Shown here one piece after another: positions 13,701 to 22,786 of a DNA stretch of 64,000 nt. Position numbers and translations under genes: made by a program. Within the stretch, counting starts at the first letter, position 1; each line of letters opens with the position of its first letter. The stretch is from Bacteroidales bacterium. GTDB taxonomy: Bacteria > Bacteroidota > Bacteroidia > Bacteroidales > Prolixibacteraceae. The notes beneath the pieces were generated by a model that saw only the letters and a list, made by a program, of their open reading frames with translations, was not told the origin of the DNA and searched no databases. The DNA lies in NCBI GenBank assembly GCA_012729335.1, contig JAAYDJ010000026.1, positions 1 through 64,000 of the forward strand, in the 5' to 3' direction.

Positions 13701-14055
13701 GGCCTTGCTCCAGCGCAAGTTCGGTCAGATCGGGGTGAAACTGGAAAACGGCCGGAAGTCGGTATTGATGGTCAGCAATGAAACCGACCGGCCCACAGAA
13801 CTGGCACGCGTCCCCCTCAACCAGAATTATATCTTCCTGAAGGCGGCCTGCGATTTCCGGGATAGAGCCGACCTGGGATATTTCTATTACAGCCTCGATG
13901 GCAGCAACTGGTCCCCACTTGGCAGGGAGATCAAAATGCAATACACACTCATGGAACATTTTATGGGCTACCGGTTTGCCCTTTTCAATTACGCCACCCG
14001 TCAGCCGGGAGGAAATGCCGACTTCGACTGGTTCCGGATTAGCCCTCAGCTGTGA
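10795..14055 (+). CDS. Double glycoside hydrolase family 43 protein, each half with a beta-sandwich C-terminal module
   Basis: First propeller: GCYPDPSITRKGDDYYVV...GIDPSLFFDEDGKGYVVH...IEAPHIYKKNGRYYLM. Second: FADVPDMSMLRVGDTYYMSSTTMHMNPGVPI...LGAEGSQLFKHDGKYYLF. Concanavalin/DUF1349-like tails (DDFTSGKLDYRW; FALFNYATRQPGGNADFDWFRI). Confidence 0.9.
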   Translation: MKNKAGFLIFLAFFTWVSMGMIYASDLTSGVSANKPDGAVKAPVFSKFVYQGNDQVYNDYPLNPGEFYNPILQGCYPDPSITRKGDDYYVVCSSFAMFPGVPIFHSRDLVNWTQIGHVLDRKSQLIVHDCGISAGIYAPQIIYNPYNDTFYMITTQFAGNIGNMVVKTKDPMKGWSDPIKLAFDGIDPSLFFDEDGKGYVVHNDAPDRGKELYNGHRVIKIWDYDVANDRVVPGTDKIIVDGGVDLREKPIWIEAPHIYKKNGRYYLMCAEGGTGGWHSEVIFVSDHPKGPYTPAPGNPILTQRYFPRERANKVDWAGHADLVLGPDNQKYYAVFLAVRPNEKQRVNTGRETFILPVDWSGEWPVFENGLIPMKPLLKMPAGVTENKTGKEGFFPNGNFTFSDDFTSGKLDYRWIGLRGPREDFITVTREGLQVNPFTTHIKEVKPTSTLFMRQMHRTFSFAVDMNYKPASEKDLAGIVALQSESFNYVFGVTRWEGKDYLVLQRNQRQPRRRNTESKIMASTEIDLAKPLRLQVSAEGDAYTFSYSHDGTHFQSVGGTLSGDILSTDVAGGFTGCLLGLYATTANDAHPKAQNPIVFADVPDMSMLRVGDTYYMSSTTMHMNPGVPIMKSKDLANWEIVNYAYDILDDVDALNLANGKSTYGKGTWASCLRYHNGFYYLSTFAQTTGKTYIYKTRDIEKGPWEAISFKPSLHDHTLWFDDDGKVYVVWGNGKLSLAELKEDLSGIKEGTERVLIENASAPAGHNIGLGAEGSQLFKHDGKYYLFNITWPRGGMRTVVVHRADHITGPWEGKVAFQDLGVAQGGMVDTPDGRWFAYLFRDSGSVGRIPYLVPITWEEGWPVIGVDGKVPESLELPVSRGLIPGVVSSDEFNRKKGEPALPLVWQWNHNPDPSLWSVTRRKGFLRLTTGRVDTSFVMARNTLTQRTFGPVSSAAIRLDLSGMKEGDFAGLALLQRKFGQIGVKLENGRKSVLMVSNETDRPTELARVPLNQNYIFLKAACDFRDRADLGYFYYSLDGSNWSPLGREIKMQYTLMEHFMGYRFALFNYATRQPGGNADFDWFRISPQL

Positions 14056-14110
14056 CCCATCCTGAATGAAACAGCCCAGCCCCGATGCAAAACTGAACAT
14101 TAATTGAGAT

Positions 14111-15457
14111 ATGAATTCAAAGAGATTCCTTTTCCTTCTGGCCATGCTGGCTGCCCCCTCCCTGTGGGGTCAGAACCCGGTCATTCGTGACCAGTTTACC
14201 GCCGATCCCTCTGCGAGAGTTTTCAACGGGAAGGTATACCTCTATCCTTCTCATGATATTCTGGCGCCCGAAGGAAAAAACCTGCGGAAAGAGTGGTTTT
14301 GCATGGCCGATTATCATGTCTTCTCATCAGATGACCTGATCAGATGGACCGACCATGGAGTAATCGTCAGTCAGGAGCAGGTGCCCTGGGTCGATTCTAC
14401 CTCATACAGCATGTGGGCACCCGATTGCGTGGAACGTAACGGCAAGTACTACTTTTACTTTCCGGCCAATAAAAAAACACAGGGTCCCAATGGCCGGAGG
14501 GGGTTTGGTATTGGGGTGGCCGTTGCCGATCACCCTGAAGGCCCTTATATCCCCCAACCGGAGCCTATCCAGGGGATTTTCGGGATCGATCCCAACGTGC
14601 TCATTGATAAGGATGGCCAGGCATACATCTACTGGTCCATGGGCCAGATATTCGTGGCCAAACTGAAAGAGAATATGCTGGAACTCGATTCGGAACCTCT
14701 GGCTATTCCTAACCTTCCCAACAAAGGCCTGAAGGAAGGTCCCTGGGTTTTCGAACGTAATGGGATCTATTATCTCACCTTCCCGCACGTGGAGAACAAA
14801 ATTGAGCGTCTGGAATATGCCATGGGAAACCATCCCATGGGGCCTTTCACAATGACAGGAATCATCATGGATGAATCGCCCCTGAACTGCTGGACCAACC
14901 ACCAGTCCATTCTGGAGTGGAAAGGGCAGTGGTTCCTTTTTTACCACCAGAATGAGCTTTCACCTAAATTTGACAAGAACCGTTCGACATGCATTGACAG
15001 CCTTTTCTTCAATGCTGACGGGACCATCAGGAAGGTGACGCCTACCTTCCGGGGGGTGGGATTGACGCATGCCGGTGATGAGATCCACCTTGACCGGTAC
15101 AGCCTGAAAAGTGAACCCGGGGCTGCCATCGCCTTTCTGGATACGACCGATACCTTTGCCGGCTGGAAGACCCTGTTGCAAAGTCCGCAGGCCTGGGTGC
15201 AATATAATTCCGTCGATTTTAGAGCGGAGCGGTTCAAGTCGGTCAGGGTGAAAACCTTTGCTCCCCGTGGAGGAGCCCTGGAGATCAGGCTGGATTCTCC
15301 CGAAGGAGCCGTTATAGCCCAGGTAAACCTGCCCGCACACGACGCCTGGCAGGAATGGGAGGTGAAAACCAAAAAAGTGAAACCTGCGGTGCATAACCTG
15401 GTGGTGGTGGCCACACAGGGAAATCCCGTTGAACTGGACTGGATAAAGTTTGAGTAA
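14111..15457 (+). CDS. GH43 glycoside hydrolase with C-terminal CBM6-like module
   Basis: FTADPSARVFNGKVYLYPSHD, MWAPDCVERNGKYYFYFP, IDPNVLIDKDGQAYIYWS, KEGPWVFERNGIYYLTFPH; C-terminal LEIRLDSPEGAVIAQVNLP...LDWIKF. Confidence 0.92.
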   Translation: MNSKRFLFLLAMLAAPSLWGQNPVIRDQFTADPSARVFNGKVYLYPSHDILAPEGKNLRKEWFCMADYHVFSSDDLIRWTDHGVIVSQEQVPWVDSTSYSMWAPDCVERNGKYYFYFPANKKTQGPNGRRGFGIGVAVADHPEGPYIPQPEPIQGIFGIDPNVLIDKDGQAYIYWSMGQIFVAKLKENMLELDSEPLAIPNLPNKGLKEGPWVFERNGIYYLTFPHVENKIERLEYAMGNHPMGPFTMTGIIMDESPLNCWTNHQSILEWKGQWFLFYHQNELSPKFDKNRSTCIDSLFFNADGTIRKVTPTFRGVGLTHAGDEIHLDRYSLKSEPGAAIAFLDTTDTFAGWKTLLQSPQAWVQYNSVDFRAERFKSVRVKTFAPRGGALEIRLDSPEGAVIAQVNLPAHDAWQEWEVKTKKVKPAVHNLVVVATQGNPVELDWIKFE

Positions 15458-15479
15458 CCACGTTTCCGTCATCCGAGTT

Positions 15480-18400
15480 ATGAGGATCAGGCTGACCATT
15501 TGTTTGGTTTGCCTTGCTGCCCTGGCAGCCACCTCGGCCCCTGTAAATTTCTACAGTGTCAATAACCTGTTTGGCATTTCCATGCGGGTGACCAACTCGA
15601 TTTGCAAGGATGAGAATGGATTTATCTGGGCCTCCTCCAAGACGGGCATTTTACGGTTAACCGACGACGACTACAGGATTTACCAGCTTCCCTTTGAAAC
15701 CACGGGGGCCATTAGTGTCAAGCTGGTTTACCGTAACGGGAAGCTGTTCGCCTATACCAACAACGGGCAGGTTTTTTCCTATCATCCCCAGCTTGACAGA
15801 TTCGGAATGGTGCTGAATCTGGCACAGTTCATCGGGAATTCCCATTTTGATGTGTACAACCTGCTGATCGATCCTTCGGGAGGGTTGTGGTTTGCCCTGG
15901 ACATAGGTCTCTATAAATTCCACGACGGGCAACTGACGCTCGTGGGGGAGATTTCGCGCGAGAGATACGGGATCACATGGTATAATGACCAGCAGATTCT
16001 GGTGGCACGGCCGGGCGGGATTCTGCTTTTTGATGTGAACGGTCAGAAGAGAAAGGAGGTGTGCCGGTTCACCGGGAACAGGCCTTTGTCAGTCTCTTCA
16101 CTTTTTTATGATCAGGTTTATCGTCACCTCTGGATGGGGACCCTTTCCAATGGATTGTTTTGCTATGATTTTGAATCTGCGACACTGCTTCAACCCCTTG
16201 AGGAGGTGATCCCGCACCAGCCCGTGCTGGCCCTGGCCGAAAATTCCGATTCGACCATCCTGGCCGGAATCGACGGGCAGGGCATCTGGGAACTGGAGAA
16301 ATCAAGCAAAGGATTGCTCTCGGTGTTCAAGGACGATGATGAGAATCCCTTTTCCCTGCGGGGTAACGGGGTATACGATATTTTTTGCGAACCCGGGAAA
16401 AGGGTTTGGATCGCCACCATCAGCGGGGGGGTCTCCTTTTACAACCTGGCTTCCCCTGTGGTGGATCAGTTTGTCCATCATGCCAATGATCCCGGCTCAT
16501 TGGTGAACAATGACGTCAATGCCATCCTGGAGGATCGGGATGGAAAGATCTGGATAGCCACCAACAACGGCATCAGCTGCAGGGACGTCAAAAACGACCG
16601 GTGGAGCAGTTTTTACCATAACAAACTGGAGCAAGCCCAGGTATTCCTTGCCCTGGCCGAAGACGGGCATGGCCATGTCTGGGCAGGCAGTTATTCCTCC
16701 GGGTTTTATTTGCTCGATCAGAAAACGGGAAAGGAGGTGGCGCATTATTGCCGGTGCGACCAGATGCCTGCCATGAGTAATTTTATTTTCGACTTTCTCA
16801 GGGACGGCGATGGAGATATGTGGATCGGCGGAGTCAACGGCGACTTTCTATGCTACTCCTTTCGGGATAACCAGTTCAGAACGTATAGCGAAGAACCGGT
16901 GAGCTCCTTTGCCGAACTGGCACCCGGGGAAATCCTGCTGGGATTCAGCTATGGGCTCTCCCTTCTCAACAAAAAATCAGGAGAACTCAAAAACCTGCTG
17001 ACGGGTGTAGTCGTTCAGGACATTCTGGTTGACGGGGAGGTGATCTGGCTGTGCACCAGCGGTGAAGGATTACTGGAATACGATTACAAGGGTGGTTCCA
17101 TGGAAAAATACGATACCAAAAGCGGGCTGCCCTCCAATTTTGTGAACAGCATACTTTCCGATGGCCGTTATCTCTGGCTGGGAACCGAAAACGGATTATG
17201 CCGGTTTAATCCCGCCGACAAATCCACCAGTACCTTCCAGTCGATATTCCCCTTATCCTCCGTCTCTTTTAACAAAAGTGCGGCCGCACTGCTGAAAAGC
17301 GGGCGGATGGCCTGGGGTACCAACTACGGATTGGTCGTTTTTGATCCGGAATCCCTGCGGGAAATCCCCGCCAGTGGCCGTATCTTTTTTCAGGATCTCA
17401 CCATTTCAGGAAGATCAGTGCGGGAAATCCCGGCTTTTGGTCTCGACAGGCCTGTAGACAGTCTCCAGTCGGTGAAGCTGAAGTATTTCCAGAATACCAT
17501 TTCACTGGAGGTTTTGCCCCTGGGAGTACCTCCGGGAGCCACTTTTTCATGGCTGCTCGAAGGATTTGACAAGGACTGGAACCGTCCCTCCCACAACAGG
17601 ACCATCACCTACACCAATCTGCCCAGTGACCGCTATACCCTCCACATCAAAATGATGGACAACTCCATGAGCCATATTCTGAGCGACCGTTCCCTGGATT
17701 TAAGGCTGATCCCCCCCGTCTGGAGAAGAAGCTGGTTCTGGGCTCTGGTGCTGGCCTTCGTCCTGGGGATCGTACTCCTCTACCTGCTGCTATACATCAA
17801 TGGACTGAAGCAGAAGCATACCGAAGAAAAGGTCCGCTTTTTTACCCAAACGGCACATGATTTCCGTACCTCCCTGACCCTGATCAAAGCGCCGGTGGAG
17901 GAACTGGGCCGTGAAACCCATCTCTCCGATGCAGGACGCTATTACCTTCAGGTGGCACGGAAACAGGTAAGCCAGCTGACCTCCATGGTCACCCAGCTGA
18001 TGGACTTTCAGAAGGCCGATATCGGAAAGGAGAACCTGGTTTTGACGGAAACCGACGTGGTAAGGCTGGTATCGGGCCGAATTATGATGTTTAAGGCGCT
18101 GGCCGAAAGCCGGAATATCGCCCTTGGATTTCATGCCGACTGCGACCACTGTGTGACTGCGGTGGATGAAACTAAACTGGAGAAAGTGGTCGATAACCTG
18201 GTGTCCAATGCCATCAAGTATTCCAATTCCGGAACATGTGTACAGATCGACATGAAATGCGGCAAAAAGTCCTGGACCCTGCTGGTCAGGGACCAGGGCA
18301 TCGGCATGGACAAAAAGGCGCTGCGCCATCTTTTCAGGGAGTTTTACCGGGGTGAGAATGCCATGAACGCCCGGGTGCCGGGGTCAGGGTTAGGCCTGCT

Positions 18401-19601
18401 GCTGGTGAAGAAATATGTCACCCTGCATGGTGGGGAGGTCAGCTGTGAGAGCCATGAAAACGGAGGTTCCACGTTCAAAATAAACATTCCCATCCGGGAA
18501 GTTCCGGAATCCACGCATACTCTCCGTGATTACTCAGAACATCCACCCTCAGAGCATCCACCCTCAGAACATCCTACCTCCGGGACTGAACCTGCTGTGC
18601 AAGAACAGAAGGGGGCCATGCGCAATGTGCAGGATAAAGCAGGCCTTTTTTCCTCCGACCATTATTCCTCAGGGAATGGGCAGTTTGAGCATGAACGTGC
18701 TGTTAATGAACATGCAGTGAATGAACGTGCTGTGCCTGATTGTGTCTCTGAACTCCTCTCAGGTGATGCCCTCCCGTCAGACGCAGGCACTTCCCGGTCA
18801 GACTTAGCAGCCAAACCCTCACTGGTCAAAGAAGGAGCGTCGGCCCGTGATATGAAGGTGTTTATTGTTGAGGACCACGAGGATTTACTGAATTTCATGG
18901 AAACCGCCCTGGAAAGTGAATTTATGGTTTCGGTGGCCCGTGACGGGGAAGAAGCGTGGAAAACCATTTATAAGCAGTTGCCCGACCTGGTGGTTTCCGA
19001 TGTGGTGATGCCCCGGATGAATGGCTTTGAACTTTGCCGGCAAATGAAATCTACCTGGGAAACCTCACACATCCCGGTCATCCTGCTTACTGCCTTGACC
19101 GACCCAAAGGACCAGCTGCAGGGTTTGGGACTGGGGGCCGACGACTACCTCACCAAACCTTTTGACATGAACCTGCTCATTCAACGGATCAAAACCCTGA
19201 TCCAGAACCGGGGGCTCGTCAGGGAGAAAGCACTGAAGCTACTGGTGCAGAATGACCCGGCTCCCCTGATGGAAAATGAGCATAATGAAAAGTTCGTCCG
19301 CAGAATCATGGAAGTCGCCAAAGACCACCTGTCAGACGGCGCTTTTGACAAAGAGGGGTTCGCTATGGCCATGAATGTGAGCAGCTCCCTGTTATACAAG
19401 AAAATGAAGGCCCTGACAGGTTTGTCTCCTACCGACTTCATGAAGACCATCAGGCTGCAACACGCTTGCGAATTGTTGCAAAGCCATCACTATTCGGTTA
19501 CCGATGTCAGTGAAATGTGCGGCTTTTCCAGTGTGGGCTACTTCAGTACCGTATTTAAAAAGCATTTTAAGAAATCCCCGAGTGACCTGCTTGATCATTA
19601 G
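15480..19601 (+). CDS. Hybrid two-component system sensor/regulator (HTCS) of the PUL
   Basis: Two-component propeller repeats, Y_Y_Y domain, HisKA (FTQTAHDFRTSLTLIKAP), HATPase, REC (VFIVEDHEDLL...VVSDVVMPRMNG), AraC-type HTH. ORF track start 15450 is a TTG; ATG at 15480 precedes a signal peptide. Confidence 0.93.
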   Translation: MRIRLTICLVCLAALAATSAPVNFYSVNNLFGISMRVTNSICKDENGFIWASSKTGILRLTDDDYRIYQLPFETTGAISVKLVYRNGKLFAYTNNGQVFSYHPQLDRFGMVLNLAQFIGNSHFDVYNLLIDPSGGLWFALDIGLYKFHDGQLTLVGEISRERYGITWYNDQQILVARPGGILLFDVNGQKRKEVCRFTGNRPLSVSSLFYDQVYRHLWMGTLSNGLFCYDFESATLLQPLEEVIPHQPVLALAENSDSTILAGIDGQGIWELEKSSKGLLSVFKDDDENPFSLRGNGVYDIFCEPGKRVWIATISGGVSFYNLASPVVDQFVHHANDPGSLVNNDVNAILEDRDGKIWIATNNGISCRDVKNDRWSSFYHNKLEQAQVFLALAEDGHGHVWAGSYSSGFYLLDQKTGKEVAHYCRCDQMPAMSNFIFDFLRDGDGDMWIGGVNGDFLCYSFRDNQFRTYSEEPVSSFAELAPGEILLGFSYGLSLLNKKSGELKNLLTGVVVQDILVDGEVIWLCTSGEGLLEYDYKGGSMEKYDTKSGLPSNFVNSILSDGRYLWLGTENGLCRFNPADKSTSTFQSIFPLSSVSFNKSAAALLKSGRMAWGTNYGLVVFDPESLREIPASGRIFFQDLTISGRSVREIPAFGLDRPVDSLQSVKLKYFQNTISLEVLPLGVPPGATFSWLLEGFDKDWNRPSHNRTITYTNLPSDRYTLHIKMMDNSMSHILSDRSLDLRLIPPVWRRSWFWALVLAFVLGIVLLYLLLYINGLKQKHTEEKVRFFTQTAHDFRTSLTLIKAPVEELGRETHLSDAGRYYLQVARKQVSQLTSMVTQLMDFQKADIGKENLVLTETDVVRLVSGRIMMFKALAESRNIALGFHADCDHCVTAVDETKLEKVVDNLVSNAIKYSNSGTCVQIDMKCGKKSWTLLVRDQGIGMDKKALRHLFREFYRGENAMNARVPGSGLGLLLVKKYVTLHGGEVSCESHENGGSTFKINIPIREVPESTHTLRDYSEHPPSEHPPSEHPTSGTEPAVQEQKGAMRNVQDKAGLFSSDHYSSGNGQFEHERAVNEHAVNERAVPDCVSELLSGDALPSDAGTSRSDLAAKPSLVKEGASARDMKVFIVEDHEDLLNFMETALESEFMVSVARDGEEAWKTIYKQLPDLVVSDVVMPRMNGFELCRQMKSTWETSHIPVILLTALTDPKDQLQGLGLGADDYLTKPFDMNLLIQRIKTLIQNRGLVREKALKLLVQNDPAPLMENEHNEKFVRRIMEVAKDHLSDGAFDKEGFAMAMNVSSSLLYKKMKALTGLSPTDFMKTIRLQHACELLQSHHYSVTDVSEMCGFSSVGYFSTVFKKHFKKSPSDLLDH
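18537..18581 (+). repeat. 15-bp tandem repeat x3 inside the HTCS linker
   Basis: gaacatccaccctca / gagcatccaccctca / gaacatcctacctcc, encoding (S)EHPP units. Confidence 0.85.
18693..18737 (+). repeat. 15-bp tandem repeat x3 inside the HTCS linker
   Basis: gaacgtgctgttaat / gaacatgcagtgaat / gaacgtgctgtgcct, encoding ERAVN/EHAVN units. Confidence 0.8.
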
Positions 19602-19691
19602 CCCCCGGCTTTGAAGATCGCATCCGGATCCTTTGCCCCTTGAACCATTATTTGCATATTTGCAGGGCATACCATTGATTACCTGCAGGGA

Positions 19692-20519
19692 ATGACCGAC
19701 CTTTTCAGAATTTATACCGTTGATGGTGTTGAAGCGACAAAAATTGCCTCCATGCCCGATGTGCCCCATTGCCATGACTATGAGGAGTTGCTGATCGGTG
19801 TGGATGGCTACCTTGAGCATTTCATAGATTTCAGATCAGAGAAGGTCTTCGCACCCTATGTCACATATGTTGCCCGAGGTAAGGTGCACCGGGTTGTTCC
19901 GGGAACCGTGGAGGGAAAATGTCTGATCTGGGTCCTGCGTTTTAAAAGCGAACTGGTTCCTGAAACCATCTTTCAGTGGTATGCTCATTTCCATCATACG
20001 GCAAACATTGTCCTGAACGACCACCACCGGTTTAAAAGAGTGGTTGCCCTCTGTGAAATTCTCAATGGCGAAATGGAACAGGAATCCCCCAACTTCTCCG
20101 TCATCAAGCCGCTGTTGACTTCACTCCTTACTCTTATCGAAGCAGAAAAGAAAAAAGCCGAAATCGCGGGAAGTGCCAACCCCAATACCCAAAACATCAC
20201 CTTCAGAAACTTCCTGAAGATACTGGAGGAAAACTTCCGCAGGTCGTTGGGAGTAGCGTATTACGCAGAGAAGCTCTTTATGTCGTCACGGAACCTGAAC
20301 ATCATCTGCCAGAACGTTATGCAGCAAAGCGCTTCAGAAATCATTGAGACCCGCAAACTTATTGAAGCCAAGAACCTCCTCGTAGGCACCGAAAAATCCA
20401 TCTCCGAAATCGGCTACGAATTGGGTTACAAAGAGAAATCCTATTTTACCAGCGTTTTCAAAAAGATAGCCGGTCAAACCCCCTCGGAATTCCGGAAGGA
20501 GATGAGAAAGCTGTTATAA
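19692..20519 (+). CDS. AraC family transcriptional regulator
   Basis: Cupin-like N-terminus; C-terminal SISEIGYELGYKEKSYFTSVFKKIAGQTPSEFRK HTH. Confidence 0.93.
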   Translation: MTDLFRIYTVDGVEATKIASMPDVPHCHDYEELLIGVDGYLEHFIDFRSEKVFAPYVTYVARGKVHRVVPGTVEGKCLIWVLRFKSELVPETIFQWYAHFHHTANIVLNDHHRFKRVVALCEILNGEMEQESPNFSVIKPLLTSLLTLIEAEKKKAEIAGSANPNTQNITFRNFLKILEENFRRSLGVAYYAEKLFMSSRNLNIICQNVMQQSASEIIETRKLIEAKNLLVGTEKSISEIGYELGYKEKSYFTSVFKKIAGQTPSEFRKEMRKLL

Positions 20520-20587
20520 GCCTTTATATTTCCGGATATTAACACTCTTTTTCCGAAAACTGTAACAACTGTTAAGGGATAAGGGTC

Positions 20588-20595
20588 TATTTTTG
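20588..20595 (+). promoter_or_regulatory. Candidate Bacteroidota -7 element (TAnnTTTG) upstream of the YceI gene
   Basis: TATTTTTG matches TAnnTTTG; a TAACA-AC-TGTTA inverted repeat lies just upstream. Confidence 0.4.
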
Positions 20596-20638
20596 TGCCG
20601 TAAATAAAAAGATATTAATATATAATAATCTTATACAA

Positions 20639-21178
20639 ATGGAAAAGAACAATTCAAACGTCAAGTGGGTCCTGGATCCTTCGCACAGCGAACTCTTGTT
20701 TAAGGTGAAACATCTGATGATCTCCAATGTGAAAGGGGAATTCAGGAAATTTTCGGCTGAAATCGGTGGTGAGGATTTTACCAAGGCTCCGATAAAAGTA
20801 GTGGTGGATGCCACCTCCATTTTTACCAATGAAGACAACCGGGATGCGCACCTGAAGGGTGCAGACTTCTTTGATGTGGACAACCACAAGGAGCTCACTT
20901 TTGAAGGGACCACTTTAAAGAGGGTGGACGATGAGAATTACACGCTTACCGGTCAACTCACCATGAAGGGGATCAGCCGGGGAGTGACGCTGGATGTGGA
21001 ATTCGGAGGTATCAACAAGGACCCGTGGGGTAATGAGAAGGCGGCTTTCAGCATTGCCGGAAAAATCAACCGCAAGGAGTGGGGTCTGAACTGGAATGCG
21101 GCCCTGGAAACCGGAGGGGTTTTGGTCAGCGACGAGGTGCGGATCAATGCGGAAGTTCAGTTTGTCAAACAGGCCTGA
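20639..21178 (+). CDS. YceI family protein
   Basis: WVLDPSHSELLFKVKHLMISNVKGEF ... LTGQLTMKGISRGVTLDVEFGG. Confidence 0.95.
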   Translation: MEKNNSNVKWVLDPSHSELLFKVKHLMISNVKGEFRKFSAEIGGEDFTKAPIKVVVDATSIFTNEDNRDAHLKGADFFDVDNHKELTFEGTTLKRVDDENYTLTGQLTMKGISRGVTLDVEFGGINKDPWGNEKAAFSIAGKINRKEWGLNWNAALETGGVLVSDEVRINAEVQFVKQA

Positions 21179-21234
21179 CAGGTTTAATTATTTCTGTTTT
21201 GTCACAAATGGATTCATTACCTGAATTTTAACCG

Positions 21235-21660
21235 ATGTGGAAGTTGGTGTTTCATCCGGGTTCCCTTTCGGGACCCGGAAATCTAGCCATATTGTTGCTT
21301 CGGCTGACCGCCGGAATCCTGATGCTGACCCATGGGGTGGGGAAGTTGCACCTTTTACTGGGAAGTGAAGCCATCAACTTTCCCGATCCCCTGGGGGTCG
21401 GGGCCACGGCATCGTTGGCCCTGGCTGTTTTTGCGGAACTCTTCTGTTCGCTATTTCTGATATTCGGTCTGGCGACACGGCTTTCAGTGGTTCCTTTGAT
21501 CATTACCATGGTCGTGGCTGCCTTTATCATCCATGCCGGAGATGCCTTCAAGGCAAAAGAGCTTCCGCTGTTTTACCTTACTGTATATATTGCTCTGGGT
21601 CTGACCGGTGCCGGAAGAATCTCTGCAGATCATTTCATATATAAGAAACTAAATCGCTGA
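21235..21660 (+). CDS. DoxX family membrane protein
   Basis: LLLRLTAGILMLTHGVGKL ... LAVFAELFCSLFLIFGLATRLS. Confidence 0.93.
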   Translation: MWKLVFHPGSLSGPGNLAILLLRLTAGILMLTHGVGKLHLLLGSEAINFPDPLGVGATASLALAVFAELFCSLFLIFGLATRLSVVPLIITMVVAAFIIHAGDAFKAKELPLFYLTVYIALGLTGAGRISADHFIYKKLNR

Positions 21661-21670
21661 TTCCGGTCCC

Positions 21671-22561
21671 GTGGACAAAAGGAAATTCCTGAGATCACTG
21701 GTGTTTTTGCCATTAACTGTATCCGTTATGCATCTTGATGAATTGGCTAAAGTGACTGCTCCTCTGACCAGCACTGAAAAAATGCCCGTGCTGTTTCTCG
21801 GCCATGGCAGTCCGATGAATGCCATTGAAGAGAATGAATTTGTGGATGGCTTCCGCCAGGTGGGGAAAGAAATTCCCCGGCCAGCCGCCATCCTCTGTAT
21901 TTCTGCCCATTGGGAAACCCGTGGCACCTATGTCACGGCCATGGAAAAACCCATGACCATTCATGATTTCGGTGGTTTTCCTCAGGAGTTGTTCGATGTG
22001 CAGTATCCCGCTCCCGGAAGCCCCAAGCTGGCCCTTGAAACCCAATCGCTGGTGGAAACTGCTGAGGTCGGACTGGATGAGAAATGGGGTCTTGACCATG
22101 GCGCATGGAGCGTCATCAAACACCTTTACCCCGAGGCCGACGTTCCTGTGATCCAGTTGAGCCTGGATTACTACCGGACCCCCCGTGACCACTATGCACT
22201 GGCCAGTGAACTGAAAGCCCTGCGGGAAAAAGGGGTTCTGATCATCGGAAGCGGCAACATGGTTCACAATCTCAGGATGGTGGCCTGGAATAAGCTGCGG
22301 GAACCGGGATATGGCTTCGATTGGGCCCTGGAGGCCCAGGGGAAAATGAGAAAATTGATCCTTGATGGTGACCATACCTCTCTGATCGACTACTCTTCAC
22401 AGGGCAAAGCTTTCGAACTGGCCATTCCTACCCCTGAACATTTCCTGCCCCTGCTTTATGCACTGGCCCTGAAGGATGCAAAAGATCAGGTGATCCTGTT
22501 CAACGACAAAGCTGTCGGCGGATCGCTGACCATGACTTCGGTGAAAATCAGTCGGGCCTAA
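21671..22561 (+). CDS. LigB/DODA-type extradiol dioxygenase (YgiD-like), GTG start
   Basis: MPVLFLGHGSPMNAIEEN, CISAHWETRGTYVT, DHGAWSVIKHLYPEADVPVIQLSLD, GSGNMVHNLR. Confidence 0.93.
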   Translation: MDKRKFLRSLVFLPLTVSVMHLDELAKVTAPLTSTEKMPVLFLGHGSPMNAIEENEFVDGFRQVGKEIPRPAAILCISAHWETRGTYVTAMEKPMTIHDFGGFPQELFDVQYPAPGSPKLALETQSLVETAEVGLDEKWGLDHGAWSVIKHLYPEADVPVIQLSLDYYRTPRDHYALASELKALREKGVLIIGSGNMVHNLRMVAWNKLREPGYGFDWALEAQGKMRKLILDGDHTSLIDYSSQGKAFELAIPTPEHFLPLLYALALKDAKDQVILFNDKAVGGSLTMTSVKISRA

Positions 22562-22786
22562 TCCCCACGCTGACCAGACTTATCAAAGCATATGAATACG
22601 CATGCGACAAGGATGGTTGCCATTTTTTTTGTTTTTATGTTAATTGGTTAATTTGTCAGGAATTCACCTGGCCAAAGAACCATTTTGCTATTTCTATTGT
22701 TCATTATGTCGGAAGACTCCTCCGGGTATCAGTTTTACTGCGCATATTTCCGGAGAAAAGAGATTTGAGGCAATAAAACAGATCAT

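Noticed and set aside
15450-15479. TTG start for the HTCS overlapping the GH43-CBM6 gene
   Set aside because: ATG at 15480 directly precedes a good signal peptide (MRIRLTICLVCLAALAATSA), so the extension is unlikely.
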